Part shown: positions 16,437 through 23,949 of the stretch, piece after piece
Layout: each line of letters begins with the position of its first letter
Numbering within the stretch: position 1 is the stretch's first letter
Assembly (NCBI RefSeq): GCF_006716675.1
Contig: NZ_VFPM01000004.1
Location: 248,001 to 312,000, forward strand
Origin: Humibacillus xanthopallidus
GTDB lineage: Bacteria > Actinomycetota > Actinomycetes > Actinomycetales > Dermatophilaceae
Direction: 5' to 3'
DNA length: 64,000 bases
Notes under the pieces: model-generated
Databases searched by the model: none
Seen by the model: the letters and a program-made list of their open reading frames with translations, nothing else
Told to the model about the DNA's origin: nothing
Made by a program: the position numbers and the translations under genes

Positions 16437-18503
16437 TCAGAAGGGTGGCGGGTCGGGAGTGGGCCGGATGGAGGCCGTTCCAATCGGCTTGGGGTCGGGA
16501 GTGGGCCGGGTGGAGGCCGTTCCAATCGGCTTGGGGCCTGGTGCACGGTCCCAAGCGCCCGAGGCGGGGGCGTCCGCCGGACGAGCGCGGGAGGCGCCCA
16601 GGTCGGGCGCTACGAAGTCGGATGTTGCCAAGTCGGGTGTTACTGGGTCAGGTGCTGCTCGGCGCGGCGAGACCGGGCCTTCGCTGGGGTGGTGGCCGTC
16701 GAGCCAGTCCTTGGGGTGGGTCGTATAGGTGCGCCCAGCAGCGGTCTGCCAGGTGAGAGTGTCGGCATCGCGTGTGGCGCTCCACCAGCCGGCGGTCTTG
16801 AGGCGGTGGTGCTGGCGGTGTTTGGCGGTGAGGTTGTCGGGGTGCGTGGGCCCGAGCGGCCAGGGCGTGTCGTGGTCGAGGTCGCAGGTGCGGGCGGGGA
16901 CGGTGCAGCCGGGTCCGCGGCAGGTGCCGTCAACGGCGCGGACGTGTTCGACCATCTCTGCGGTGGGGCGGTAGCCGGGGGAGATGGCAATGGCCCTTCC
17001 GGTGCGCTCATCGGCGAGCAGGGTCTGCCAGATGGAGCCGGGGGCGGTGATGATCTCGCGGGCTTGGGCAGCGCTCACATGGCCGTGCCCGGTGAGCTCG
17101 CAGGGTTGGTCGTCGTTTCCGAGAACGGTCTCGAAGGGGATGACGACGATTGCCCTGGCGGCCGGGGAGGGCGACATCCCCGCGAACCCGTGGCCGGTGC
17201 GATCGGCTCGAGTTGTGGTGGCGCCGGTCGTGGTGGTGCCCGTCGTGGTGGTGCCCGTCGTGGTGGTGCCCGTCGTGATGGAGCCGGTCGGTGGGGTGCC
17301 GAGGCTCGTGTCGTCGCGGTGGCCGTCGCTGTTGCCAGTTCCATGGACGTCGCCAGAGTCATGGCCATCGCCGAGGTCGGGGGCAATGGCGGGGTCTCCG
17401 TCGCTGGCGATGGTGGGGTCGCCGTCGGGGGTGCCGGCGGTGCACGCGGCGCCGGTGTCGGTGGGGGTGCAGCCGGTGCCGGCGCCGGACTCGGTGTCGG
17501 TGATCCTGTCGTTGCTGGGCCAGCCGGTGATGGCGGCGCCGGTGAGGTAGTCGGCGCGGAGCTGGTCAAGGGTGCGAGGGTCGCCCGCGGCGCGGGCGGC
17601 ACGGGCGGCGGCGTCAGCGCGGTCGTAGGCGGCCGCGATCTTGTCGGCGTCGTTGGTGATGCTGAGGCGACCCGTGCCGTCGTCGTGGATCTCGGCCCAG
17701 GCGCGGTTCTGGGCGCGGGCGGCGCGGCGGCGAGCAGCGTGGTCGGTGTCGGCGATGAGCAGGGCCCGGCGCAGCCGTTGCCGGAAGAGCGAGCCGCTCA
17801 GACCGGCGCCGTCGCGGGTGGGGGCCAGGGCGGTGCGGGCGATGTGGTCGGCGGCGTCGTCGTCGAGGTGGCGGGTCTGGCGCACGATCTCGCAGGCGCG
17901 GTGCGCGGTGGTGGCGCCACTGCGGATCTGCTCGCGAAGGAACGCGGTGCGCGTCACCGGGCCGGTGGCGAGCTCGAGCCGCACGGACAGGTCGGCCTGT
18001 GACAGGCCGGTGGCGGCCGCGACGTCCGTGACGACGGCTTCACGGGCCGACAAGGGGGTGCGATCGACCCAGGCCTGGGCGTGGCGGGCCTCGAGCTCGG
18101 CGAGGGCGGTGGCGTGCAGCCTGGCCAGGGCCTCCAGCTGGTGGTCCTCGGCCATGCCCTTGACACGTTGGCCGCCCTCGAACCAGGCGAGGTCGGCGGC
18201 CATCAAGGCGTGGAACGAGGCCGCACTTGCCTCACACTCGGCCTCCCCGTCGCTTTCGGCCCTGCCGGCGTCCGCGTCGACGCCGGCACCGCTGGCACCG
18301 TTCGAGCCATCGACACGGTCTGGGCCGTCGACACGGTCTGGACCGTCGACTCGGCCTGTCGGAGCCGTCTCGGCCATCAGGGTGGCCACGATCCGGTGCG
18401 CGGATGGCGCCACGTGCCGCTCGATCCGCTCGTCCAGCGTCACGACGAACCCGCGCTCGAGACTGCCCTCGAGACTCGACTGCGAGTCGCACGTGAACGG
18501 CAT
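16437..18503 (-). CDS. DUF222 / HNH endonuclease (13E12 repeat-family type)
   Basis: 688 residues. A long helical DUF222 domain (about residues 75-310) precedes a low-complexity linker with TGTTTTGTTT repeats, then a C-terminal HNH nuclease domain near residues 525-570 (CRGPGC, CDLDHDTPW, NLTAKHRQHHRLK). The tail carries two copies of a PKPIGTAS-RPTPD unit and ends in prolines. The family corresponds to the 13E12 repeat proteins of mycobacteria, presumed DNA endonucleases of unknown biological role. The start ATG 18503 has a strong AGGGAGGGGG ribosome binding site, and an SOS-box-like element lies 26 bp upstream. The nuclease residues look intact, so it is probably functional. Confidence 0.9.
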   Translation of the reverse strand: MPFTCDSQSSLEGSLERGFVVTLDERIERHVAPSAHRIVATLMAETAPTGRVDGPDRVDGPDRVDGSNGASGAGVDADAGRAESDGEAECEASAASFHALMAADLAWFEGGQRVKGMAEDHQLEALARLHATALAELEARHAQAWVDRTPLSAREAVVTDVAAATGLSQADLSVRLELATGPVTRTAFLREQIRSGATTAHRACEIVRQTRHLDDDAADHIARTALAPTRDGAGLSGSLFRQRLRRALLIADTDHAARRRAARAQNRAWAEIHDDGTGRLSITNDADKIAAAYDRADAAARAARAAGDPRTLDQLRADYLTGAAITGWPSNDRITDTESGAGTGCTPTDTGAACTAGTPDGDPTIASDGDPAIAPDLGDGHDSGDVHGTGNSDGHRDDTSLGTPPTGSITTGTTTTGTTTTGTTTTGATTTRADRTGHGFAGMSPSPAARAIVVIPFETVLGNDDQPCELTGHGHVSAAQAREIITAPGSIWQTLLADERTGRAIAISPGYRPTAEMVEHVRAVDGTCRGPGCTVPARTCDLDHDTPWPLGPTHPDNLTAKHRQHHRLKTAGWWSATRDADTLTWQTAAGRTYTTHPKDWLDGHHPSEGPVSPRRAAPDPVTPDLATSDFVAPDLGASRARPADAPASGAWDRAPGPKPIGTASTRPTPDPKPIGTASIRPTPDPPPF
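16459..16542. repeat. Two 42-bp direct repeats in the HNH gene 3' end
   Basis: The unit beginning GTGGGCCGGATGGAGGCCGT repeats after 42 bp with a single visible change, encoding the duplicated PKPIGTAS-RPTPD tail of the HNH protein. Confidence 0.8.
17217..17276. repeat. Tandem 15-bp repeats in the HNH gene linker
   Basis: GTCGTGGTGGTGCCC repeats about four times, encoding TGTTT units in the inter-domain linker. Slippage here would change linker length in multiples of five residues without breaking the frame. Confidence 0.8.
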
Positions 18504-18528
18504 GACGCCCCCTCCCTGATCTCTCTAT

Positions 18529-18544
18529 TAGAACACCTGTTCGA
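18529..18544. promoter_or_regulatory. SOS-box-like LexA site upstream of the HNH gene
   Basis: TAGAACACCTGTTCGA matches the actinobacterial SOS box TCGAAC-N4-GTTCGA at 11 of 12 defined positions. It is 26 bp upstream of the HNH gene start and overlaps the probable promoter (TAATAG on the minus strand). Mycobacterial 13E12-family genes are known members of the LexA regulon, which supports DNA-damage control here; that step is inference. Confidence 0.72.
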
Positions 18545-18696
18545 ATTGCTCTCAAGAGGCTGTCCACACCATGTCGTCACCTGGTCCAGACCACGTCAGC
18601 GATCCAGCGAGCCAGCGATTCACCGACAGTGAGATGAGGCTGCGCGCAGGTGCTGCAGCATCCACCCGGCCGGCCGAAGGAGCGCCGAGGACGAAC

Positions 18697-18702
18697 TACG
18701 CT
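18697..18702 (+). promoter_or_regulatory. -10 hexamer for leaderless transcript (BluB-CobT gene)
   Basis: TACGCT, 6 nt before GTG 18709. It decides the start of the fusion gene. Confidence 0.55.
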
Positions 18703-18708
18703 CGCAGC

Positions 18709-20376
18709 GTGAGCTACCGCCGCCCTGTCCCGACGATCGGCGACGCCACCTCGGCGGCCGAGCGGGCGCAGGCTCCGGACGCATGGGCCATGCATGACGA
18801 CCTCGCCGCCCTCGACCGGGTCATCGGCGCCCGCCGCGACATCCGCCGCTTCCGCCCCGACCCGGTGCCTGACGGCGTGCTGACGGCCGTGCTCGCGGCA
18901 GGTCATCGCGCGCCCTCGGTCGGCCACTCGCAGCCGTGGCGCTTCATCGTCATCACCGAGCAGGCCACCCGTGACGCCGCCGCCCTCATGGCCGACCGCA
19001 GCCGGCTCCGCCAGGCCCACGGCATGGCGGAGGAGTCGGCCCGAGGGCTGCTGGACCTCCGGCTCGAGGGCATCCGCGAGGCGCCTGTCGGCGTCGTCGT
19101 CGCGTGCGACCGCCGCACCCCGGCGGCTGGTGTGCTCGGCCGCGCCACGTTCCCCGACGCCGACCTGTGGTCCTGCGCCACCGCGATCGAGAACATCTGG
19201 CTCACCGCCCGCGCCCGCGGCCTCGGCCTCGGCTGGGTGACTCTCTTCGAGCCGGTCGAGCTCGCCGAGCTGCTCGGCCTGCCCGACGGCGTCGAGACGC
19301 TCGGCTGGCTCTGCCTCGGCTGGCCCGACGAGCGGCCTCCGGAGCCCGGTCTCGAGCGAGCCGGCTGGTCGAAGCGCCTCCCGCTCGAGCAGGTCGTGAT
19401 GCGCGAGCGCTGGGCCGAGCGCGACGCACCCACCTCCCACCTGCGCGCCCCCGAGCCGGCCGCCGTCGTGGCGGCGCGCGACCGCGCCGACGACCTGCTC
19501 ACCGTGCCGGGGTCGCTTGGCGTGCTCGACACCGTGCTCGACCGCATCACGGCGCTCCCCTCCACGACCGGTGGGGGCACCCTCGTGATCGCGGCCGCGG
19601 ACCACGCCGTGACGGCATACGGCATCAGTGCCTTTGACGCGTCGGTGACGGCTGACGTGGCGCGCGCGACACGCGAGGGCACCTCGATGGGTGCGGTGGC
19701 AGCCCGCTCATCAGGCCTCGACCTCGAGCTCATCGATGCTGGAATCGCTTGCAGCAGAGGTGATCTCGTGACCACCGACGCTCTCGATGAGCTGACGTAT
19801 GCCGCCCTGCTGGCTCTCGGACGGGAGCGCGGCTCCGCTCTGGCGGGGAACGGTCCGGTCGCCCTCGGCGAGGTGGGGGTCGGCAACACGACGGTCGCTG
19901 CGACGGTGACGGCGGTGCTGCTCGGGCTCTCGGCCGAGGAGGTCGTGGGGCGGGGGTCGGCGGCGGACGCCGCGATGGCCGAGCGCAAGCGAGACGTCGT
20001 GACCCGGGCCATCCGTCGCGTGGGGCGGATCGCCGGTCACGATGTGGTGCGCCGACTCGGCGGCGGTGAGCTCGCCGTCCTCACCGGGGTGGTGATGGGC
20101 GTCGCGGAGACCGGCGGCGTGGTCGTCCTCGATGGGCTCGCGACCTCGGTGAGCGCGCTCGCCGCCACGCGGCTCGAGCCGGCGGTCGCGGCCCACCTCG
20201 TCGCGGGTCAGCGGTCCCGGGAGCGGGCGCACGCGCACGTGCTGCGCGAGCTCGGCCTCGAGCCCCTGCTCGACCTGCGCCTGCGAGCCGGTGAGGGTGT
20301 GGGAGCAGCCCTCGCGACGGGCGTCATCCGTGACGGGCTCGCCCTGCGGGCCGGGGTCGCGCGCACGACCCCCTGA
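18709..20376 (+). CDS. bluB-cobT: BluB-CobT fusion: DMB synthase and nicotinate-nucleotide-DMB phosphoribosyltransferase
   Basis: 555 residues. The N-terminal half is a BluB-type nitroreductase-fold flavoenzyme that makes 5,6-dimethylbenzimidazole from FMNH2: RRDIRRFRPDPVPD, APSVGHSQPWRFI, LEGIREAPVGVVV and RGLGLGWVTLFEP. The C-terminal half, from about residue 260, is CobT, which transfers phosphoribose from nicotinate mononucleotide to DMB: VIAAADHAVTAYGI, GEVGVGNTTVAA, and LRAGEGVGAALA containing the probable catalytic Glu at about 529. The fusion would hand DMB directly to the next step of the lower cobalamin ligand pathway. The open frame extends upstream to 18571, but GTG 18709 follows TACGCT by 6 nt. 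Confidence 0.88.
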   Translation: MSYRRPVPTIGDATSAAERAQAPDAWAMHDDLAALDRVIGARRDIRRFRPDPVPDGVLTAVLAAGHRAPSVGHSQPWRFIVITEQATRDAAALMADRSRLRQAHGMAEESARGLLDLRLEGIREAPVGVVVACDRRTPAAGVLGRATFPDADLWSCATAIENIWLTARARGLGLGWVTLFEPVELAELLGLPDGVETLGWLCLGWPDERPPEPGLERAGWSKRLPLEQVVMRERWAERDAPTSHLRAPEPAAVVAARDRADDLLTVPGSLGVLDTVLDRITALPSTTGGGTLVIAAADHAVTAYGISAFDASVTADVARATREGTSMGAVAARSSGLDLELIDAGIACSRGDLVTTDALDELTYAALLALGRERGSALAGNGPVALGEVGVGNTTVAATVTAVLLGLSAEEVVGRGSAADAAMAERKRDVVTRAIRRVGRIAGHDVVRRLGGGELAVLTGVVMGVAETGGVVVLDGLATSVSALAATRLEPAVAAHLVAGQRSRERAHAHVLRELGLEPLLDLRLRAGEGVGAALATGVIRDGLALRAGVARTTP

Positions 20377-20405
20377 GCGGTCGCAAGGGGCGCACATTCG
20401 CGCAC

Positions 20406-20411
20406 TAGGGT
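20406..20411 (+). promoter_or_regulatory. -10 hexamer for leaderless transcript (CoA transferase gene)
   Basis: TAGGGT, 7 nt before the ATG at 20419. Confidence 0.6.
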
Positions 20412-20418
20412 CGGCTGC

Positions 20419-21600
20419 ATGACGAGCAGCACCGGTCCCCTCTCCGACATCGTCGTCGTCGACCTCTCGAGGGCGCTCGCAGGGCCACACGCGACGATGA
20501 TGCTCGGCGACCTCGGCGCGCGCGTCATCAAGGTCGAGACGCCGGGCCGCGGCGACGACACGCGGGGCTGGGGCCCGCCCTTCGTCGGTGACGAGGGCCG
20601 GCGCGAGTCGACCTACTTCCTGTCGGCCAACCGCAACAAGGAGTCGATCACCCTCGACCTCAAGGACGCCGACGACCGCGAGGTGCTGCTCGCGCTCGTG
20701 CACCGCGCCGACGTGCTCGTCGAGAACTTCCGCACGGGAGTGCTCGAGCGCCTCGGCCTCGGCATCGAGGAGCTGACCCGCCGCAACCCGCGCCTCGTCG
20801 TGCTGTCGATCACCGGCTTCGGCCACGACGGGCCCGAGGGCGGTCGGGCGGGCTACGACCAGATCGCCCAGGGGGAGGCGGGCGTCATGTCGCTCACCGG
20901 CTCGGGTCCCGACGATCCGCAACGGGTGGGCGTGCCCATCGCCGACCTGCTGTCGGGGATGTACGGCGCCTACGGAGTCGTCGCGGCCCTGCACGAGCGT
21001 GACCGCACCGGCCGCGGCACCGTCGTCCGCACCTCCCTGCTCGCCTCGGTCGTCGGGGTCCACGCCTTCCAGGGGACGCGGTGGACCGTTGCGGGCGAGG
21101 TGGGTCGGTCGGCGGGCAACCACCACCCCTCGATCGCCCCCTACGGCCTCTTCCACTGCCGCGACGGCTCGGTCCAGATCGCCGTGGGCAGCGAGGGCCT
21201 CTGGCAGCGGCTGTGCGCCGCGTTCGGTCTCGACCCCGTCGCCCCGGGCTTCGCGACGAACGCCGAGCGGGTCGCGCACCGCGACGAGGTCATCGACCTC
21301 GTGGAAGGCGCGTTCGCCGACTGGGACGCGGAGCCGCTCCTCGCCCGTCTCGCCGAGGTGGGTGTGCCGGCGGGCAAGGTGCGCGGGCTCGACGAGGTGT
21401 ATGCGTGGGACCAGGTCGCGAGCCAGGGCCTGCTCGTCGACGTCGACCACCCGACCCTCGGCCGGGTCACGCTGCCGGGGCCTCCGCTGCGGTTCTTCGA
21501 CGGTGACGGCACCGAGGTCACCCGCCGTGACCATGCGGCCCCGCCGACCCTCGACGAGGACGGCGCCGCGATCCGCGCCTGGCTGGCGTCAGGGGAGTGA
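20419..21600 (+). CDS. CaiB/BaiF (family III) CoA transferase
   Basis: 393 residues. N-terminal VVVDLSRALAGPHATMMLGD and LGARVIKVETPGRGDDTRGW are the CoA-binding signature of family III. The probable catalytic Asp is in YDQIAQGEAGVMSLTG, and LFHCRDGSVQIAVGS follows in the second domain. The enzyme would move CoA between carboxylic acids; the acids cannot be identified, as no pathway genes flank it. Start ATG 20419 is 7 nt after TAGGGT. Confidence 0.9.
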   Translation: MTSSTGPLSDIVVVDLSRALAGPHATMMLGDLGARVIKVETPGRGDDTRGWGPPFVGDEGRRESTYFLSANRNKESITLDLKDADDREVLLALVHRADVLVENFRTGVLERLGLGIEELTRRNPRLVVLSITGFGHDGPEGGRAGYDQIAQGEAGVMSLTGSGPDDPQRVGVPIADLLSGMYGAYGVVAALHERDRTGRGTVVRTSLLASVVGVHAFQGTRWTVAGEVGRSAGNHHPSIAPYGLFHCRDGSVQIAVGSEGLWQRLCAAFGLDPVAPGFATNAERVAHRDEVIDLVEGAFADWDAEPLLARLAEVGVPAGKVRGLDEVYAWDQVASQGLLVDVDHPTLGRVTLPGPPLRFFDGDGTEVTRRDHAAPPTLDEDGAAIRAWLASGE

Positions 21601-21660
21601 GCGCCCTTTCGCCCTGATCACGTGCCGACGGCACCAGTCTGGTGTGATCACCGCCCGCGC

Positions 21661-21722
21661 GACGAACTGCTCTTTCGATCGGGTTGTCGGGCGCTCGAGT
21701 GGCCGACGGACTGCTCTTTCGA
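21661..21722. repeat. Convergent-end palindromic repeat, locus 2 (two direct copies)
   Basis: Copies of the 18-mer at 21661-21678 (one change) and 21705-21722 (exact) in the same orientation, between the convergent CoA transferase and AraC gene ends. Just upstream, TGATCAC at about 21615 and GTGATCA at about 21644 form a separate inverted repeat. Compare 13419-13498 and 36858-36930. Confidence 0.85.
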
Positions 21723-21728
21723 TGCGCG

Positions 21729-22580
21729 TCATCGGAAGCGGGCGGCGAACTCGCCCGGCGTCAGGCCGGTCGCCTTGCGGAAGTCGCGGGTGAAGTGGGC
21801 CTGGTCGGCGTAACCGAGGTCGGCCGCGATGCCGGCCAGCGCGGCGTCGGCGTCTCGCAGCCGGTCGGCCGCCTCCTGGAGCCGGCGCCGCCGGATGAGC
21901 CACTTCGGCCCGAGGCCGATGCGCTTGTGCAGGAGCCGCTGCAGCGTGCGCTCGCTGACGTCGAAGCGCGCGCACAGCTCGTCGACCCGCAGCAGGTCGG
22001 GGGAGGTCTCGACGTCTTCGACGATCGCGTTGACGAGCAGGCCCTCCTCGTCGACGGGCAGCAGCCGTCGAAGCCCGGCCTCGACGGCAGACCGGGCCTG
22101 CGCCTGCGCGGCGTCGGAGCCCGGGTCGGGCGTCATGATCTCGCGCACGACCGCCGTCAGGGCCGTGCCGTCGATGGCCGCGTGCTCGTCGAGGGTCGTC
22201 AGGTCGACGAACCGGTCGGTCATCCGGCGCACCGGGGCTCGCGTGAGCAGGTGACCCGCTGCAGGCTGGAGCATGAGCCCGACGGCCCAGCCACGGCCCG
22301 AGAGCACCGTCTGCGACAGGCCCGAGACGACGCCGTAGAACCTCGTGTAGGAGCCGGAGATGACGATGAGGCACACGGGGTACTGCAGGACCTTCTGCGG
22401 TGCGATCTCACCGTCGGGCACGTCCCAGACGGGGATCCAGAAGCGGCGTGCGACATCGGCCAGGTCGGGCGCGACGTCGGCGCGGGCGATCGACCACGTG
22501 CGGTCGTGAGGGTCGAGGAGGTGGGCGCGCTCGATGTCGTCGCGTGTCGCCGCCACCGGTGCGCCACTGCCCGTCGCCAT
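21729..22580 (-). CDS. AraC-family transcriptional regulator
   Basis: 283 residues. The C-terminal AraC domain has both helix-turn-helices, FDVSERTLQRLLHKRIGLGP and GIAADLGYADQAHFTRDFRK, ending TGLTPGEFAARFR. The N-terminal 190 residues are a sensory domain of the type often seen beside AraC in actinobacteria, containing VCLIVISGSYTRFYG. The start ATG 22580 has TACTTT 7 nt upstream. It is divergent from the DinB-like gene 100 bp away, which is a possible target. Confidence 0.88.
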   Translation of the reverse strand: MATGSGAPVAATRDDIERAHLLDPHDRTWSIARADVAPDLADVARRFWIPVWDVPDGEIAPQKVLQYPVCLIVISGSYTRFYGVVSGLSQTVLSGRGWAVGLMLQPAAGHLLTRAPVRRMTDRFVDLTTLDEHAAIDGTALTAVVREIMTPDPGSDAAQAQARSAVEAGLRRLLPVDEEGLLVNAIVEDVETSPDLLRVDELCARFDVSERTLQRLLHKRIGLGPKWLIRRRRLQEAADRLRDADAALAGIAADLGYADQAHFTRDFRKATGLTPGEFAARFR

Positions 22581-22587
22581 GTGTCGG

Positions 22588-22593
22588 AAAGTA
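22588..22593 (-). promoter_or_regulatory. -10 hexamer for leaderless transcript (AraC gene)
   Basis: TACTTT on the minus strand, 7 nt before the ATG at 22580. GATACT two bases further up is an alternative. Confidence 0.45.
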
Positions 22594-22679
22594 TCAAGAC
22601 CCGCTGACGGTGCGGCTCCTACCGTCGGTCACTCCGAGGCACCGCATCAGCGGCGCCCCTTCACGACCAGGAGTGACCA

Positions 22680-23255
22680 ATGACCGGACCGTCCACCACC
22701 GTGCTGCACGACTACTCGCGCCTCGCCGACCGCTTCGGTGCCGTCGTCGACAGGCTCGCCGACGCCGACTGGGAGCGTGACTCGCCCTGCGAGAGCTGGA
22801 CCGCCCGCGACGTGCTGCACCACGTCGTGTCGACGCAGCGCGACTTCCTCGCGCAGCACGGCTTCGATGCCTCGATCGGCACCGAGGTCGAGGCCGACCC
22901 GCGCGCGGCGTGGCACGCCCATGACGAGCGACTCCGCGTCCTGCTCGCCGACCCTGCCGTCGCGGCGCACGAGTACGACGGCGTCTTCGGGCGCACGACC
23001 GTCGGCGCGTCGATCGTGACGTTCTACGGCTTCGACCTCGTCGTGCACCGGTGGGACATCGCAGCCGCGGCGGGGCTCGACGAGCGGTTCGACGACCGTG
23101 AGCTCGACATGATCGAGTCCTCTGCTGACGGCTTCGGGGAGCACCTCTACGACGACGGGGTGTGCAAGCCCGCCGTGTCCACGCCGGCCGATGCCGACCG
23201 CCAGGTGCGCATCCTCGCGCGTCTCGGGCGGCGGAGCACCGCGGACGTCGCCTGA
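22680..23255 (+). CDS. DinB-like / maleylpyruvate isomerase N-terminal domain protein
   Basis: 191 residues, four-helix bundle. The conserved CESWTARDVLHHVVSTQ, with a metal-binding His, and the later VHRWDIAAAAGLDERFDD His region match the TIGR03086/mycothiol-dependent isomerase N-terminal domain. Such proteins are thought to use mycothiol or bind a divalent metal; no activity is assigned. Start ATG 22680 has AGGAG about 6 nt upstream. It is convergent with the response-regulator gene four bases beyond its stop. Confidence 0.82.
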   Translation: MTGPSTTVLHDYSRLADRFGAVVDRLADADWERDSPCESWTARDVLHHVVSTQRDFLAQHGFDASIGTEVEADPRAAWHAHDERLRVLLADPAVAAHEYDGVFGRTTVGASIVTFYGFDLVVHRWDIAAAAGLDERFDDRELDMIESSADGFGEHLYDDGVCKPAVSTPADADRQVRILARLGRRSTADVA

Positions 23256-23259
23256 GGAC

Positions 23260-23949
23260 TCAGCGCGCCCAGAGGTACTCGACCTCGGGACGGCCCGCAC
23301 CGGCATACCGCGACCGGCGCACGACGACCCTTGTCTCACATAGGTGCTCGGCGTAGCGACGCGCCGTGACACGGCTGACCCCCAGCGCCTCGGCGAGCTC
23401 GCTCGCCGAGCGGCCACCGTCGGCGTCGCGCAGTGCCCGCGAGACCCGCGCGAGCAGCTCCTCGCCCATGCCCTTGGGCAGGTGCGTCTCGCCCCCGCTG
23501 CGCGCCCCGGCGAAGACCTCGTCGACCTCCGCCTGGGTCGAGACCTCGTGCCGGTGGCCGTGCTGGTCGCGGTAGGCGCGGTAGGCGAGCAGCCGCTCGC
23601 GGAGCGTCGCGAAGACGAAGGGCTTGAGGACGTACTGCACGACCCCCAGCGACACCGCGGCGCGCACGACCTCGAGGTCACGGGCCGACGTCACGGCGAT
23701 GACGTCGGCCCGGTGGCCGGCCGCACGCATGGCCCGCACCACATCGAGGCCGTGGCGGTCGGGGAGGTTCATGTCGAGCAGCACGACGTCGATCTGCTTG
23801 TCCTGCAACGCCTTCAGCGCCGCCTGTGACGTGCCCACGGTTGCCACCGGCTCAAAGCCTTCGACCCGACCGACGTATGCCGTGTGGGCCTCCGCCGCGA
23901 TCGGCTCGTCCTCCACGACGAGCACCCGCAGGCTCTCGGTGCCGCTCAT
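23260..23949 (-). CDS. CitB/DctR-type response regulator
   Basis: 229 residues. The receiver domain (RVLVVEDEPIAAEAH) has the phospho-acceptor Asp at about residue 59 (DVVLLDMNLPD) and the conserved Lys in VQYVLKPF. The C-terminal domain contains a helix-turn-helix (SASELAEALGVSRVTARRYAEHL), as in the CitB/DcuR group that responds to organic acids. Its ATG overlaps the kinase stop by four bases (ATGA), so the pair is translationally coupled. Probable target: the dicarboxylate symporter gene beyond the kinase. Confidence 0.9.
   Translation of the reverse strand: MSGTESLRVLVVEDEPIAAEAHTAYVGRVEGFEPVATVGTSQAALKALQDKQIDVVLLDMNLPDRHGLDVVRAMRAAGHRADVIAVTSARDLEVVRAAVSLGVVQYVLKPFVFATLRERLLAYRAYRDQHGHRHEVSTQAEVDEVFAGARSGGETHLPKGMGEELLARVSRALRDADGGRSASELAEALGVSRVTARRYAEHLCETRVVVRRSRYAGAGRPEVEYLWAR

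Noticed and set aside
16689..18002. Gly/Val-rich plus-strand frame that could look like a PE_PGRS-type protein
   Set aside because: It is the exact complement of the DUF222-HNH gene, which has a ribosome binding site, catalytic motifs and an upstream SOS-like box.
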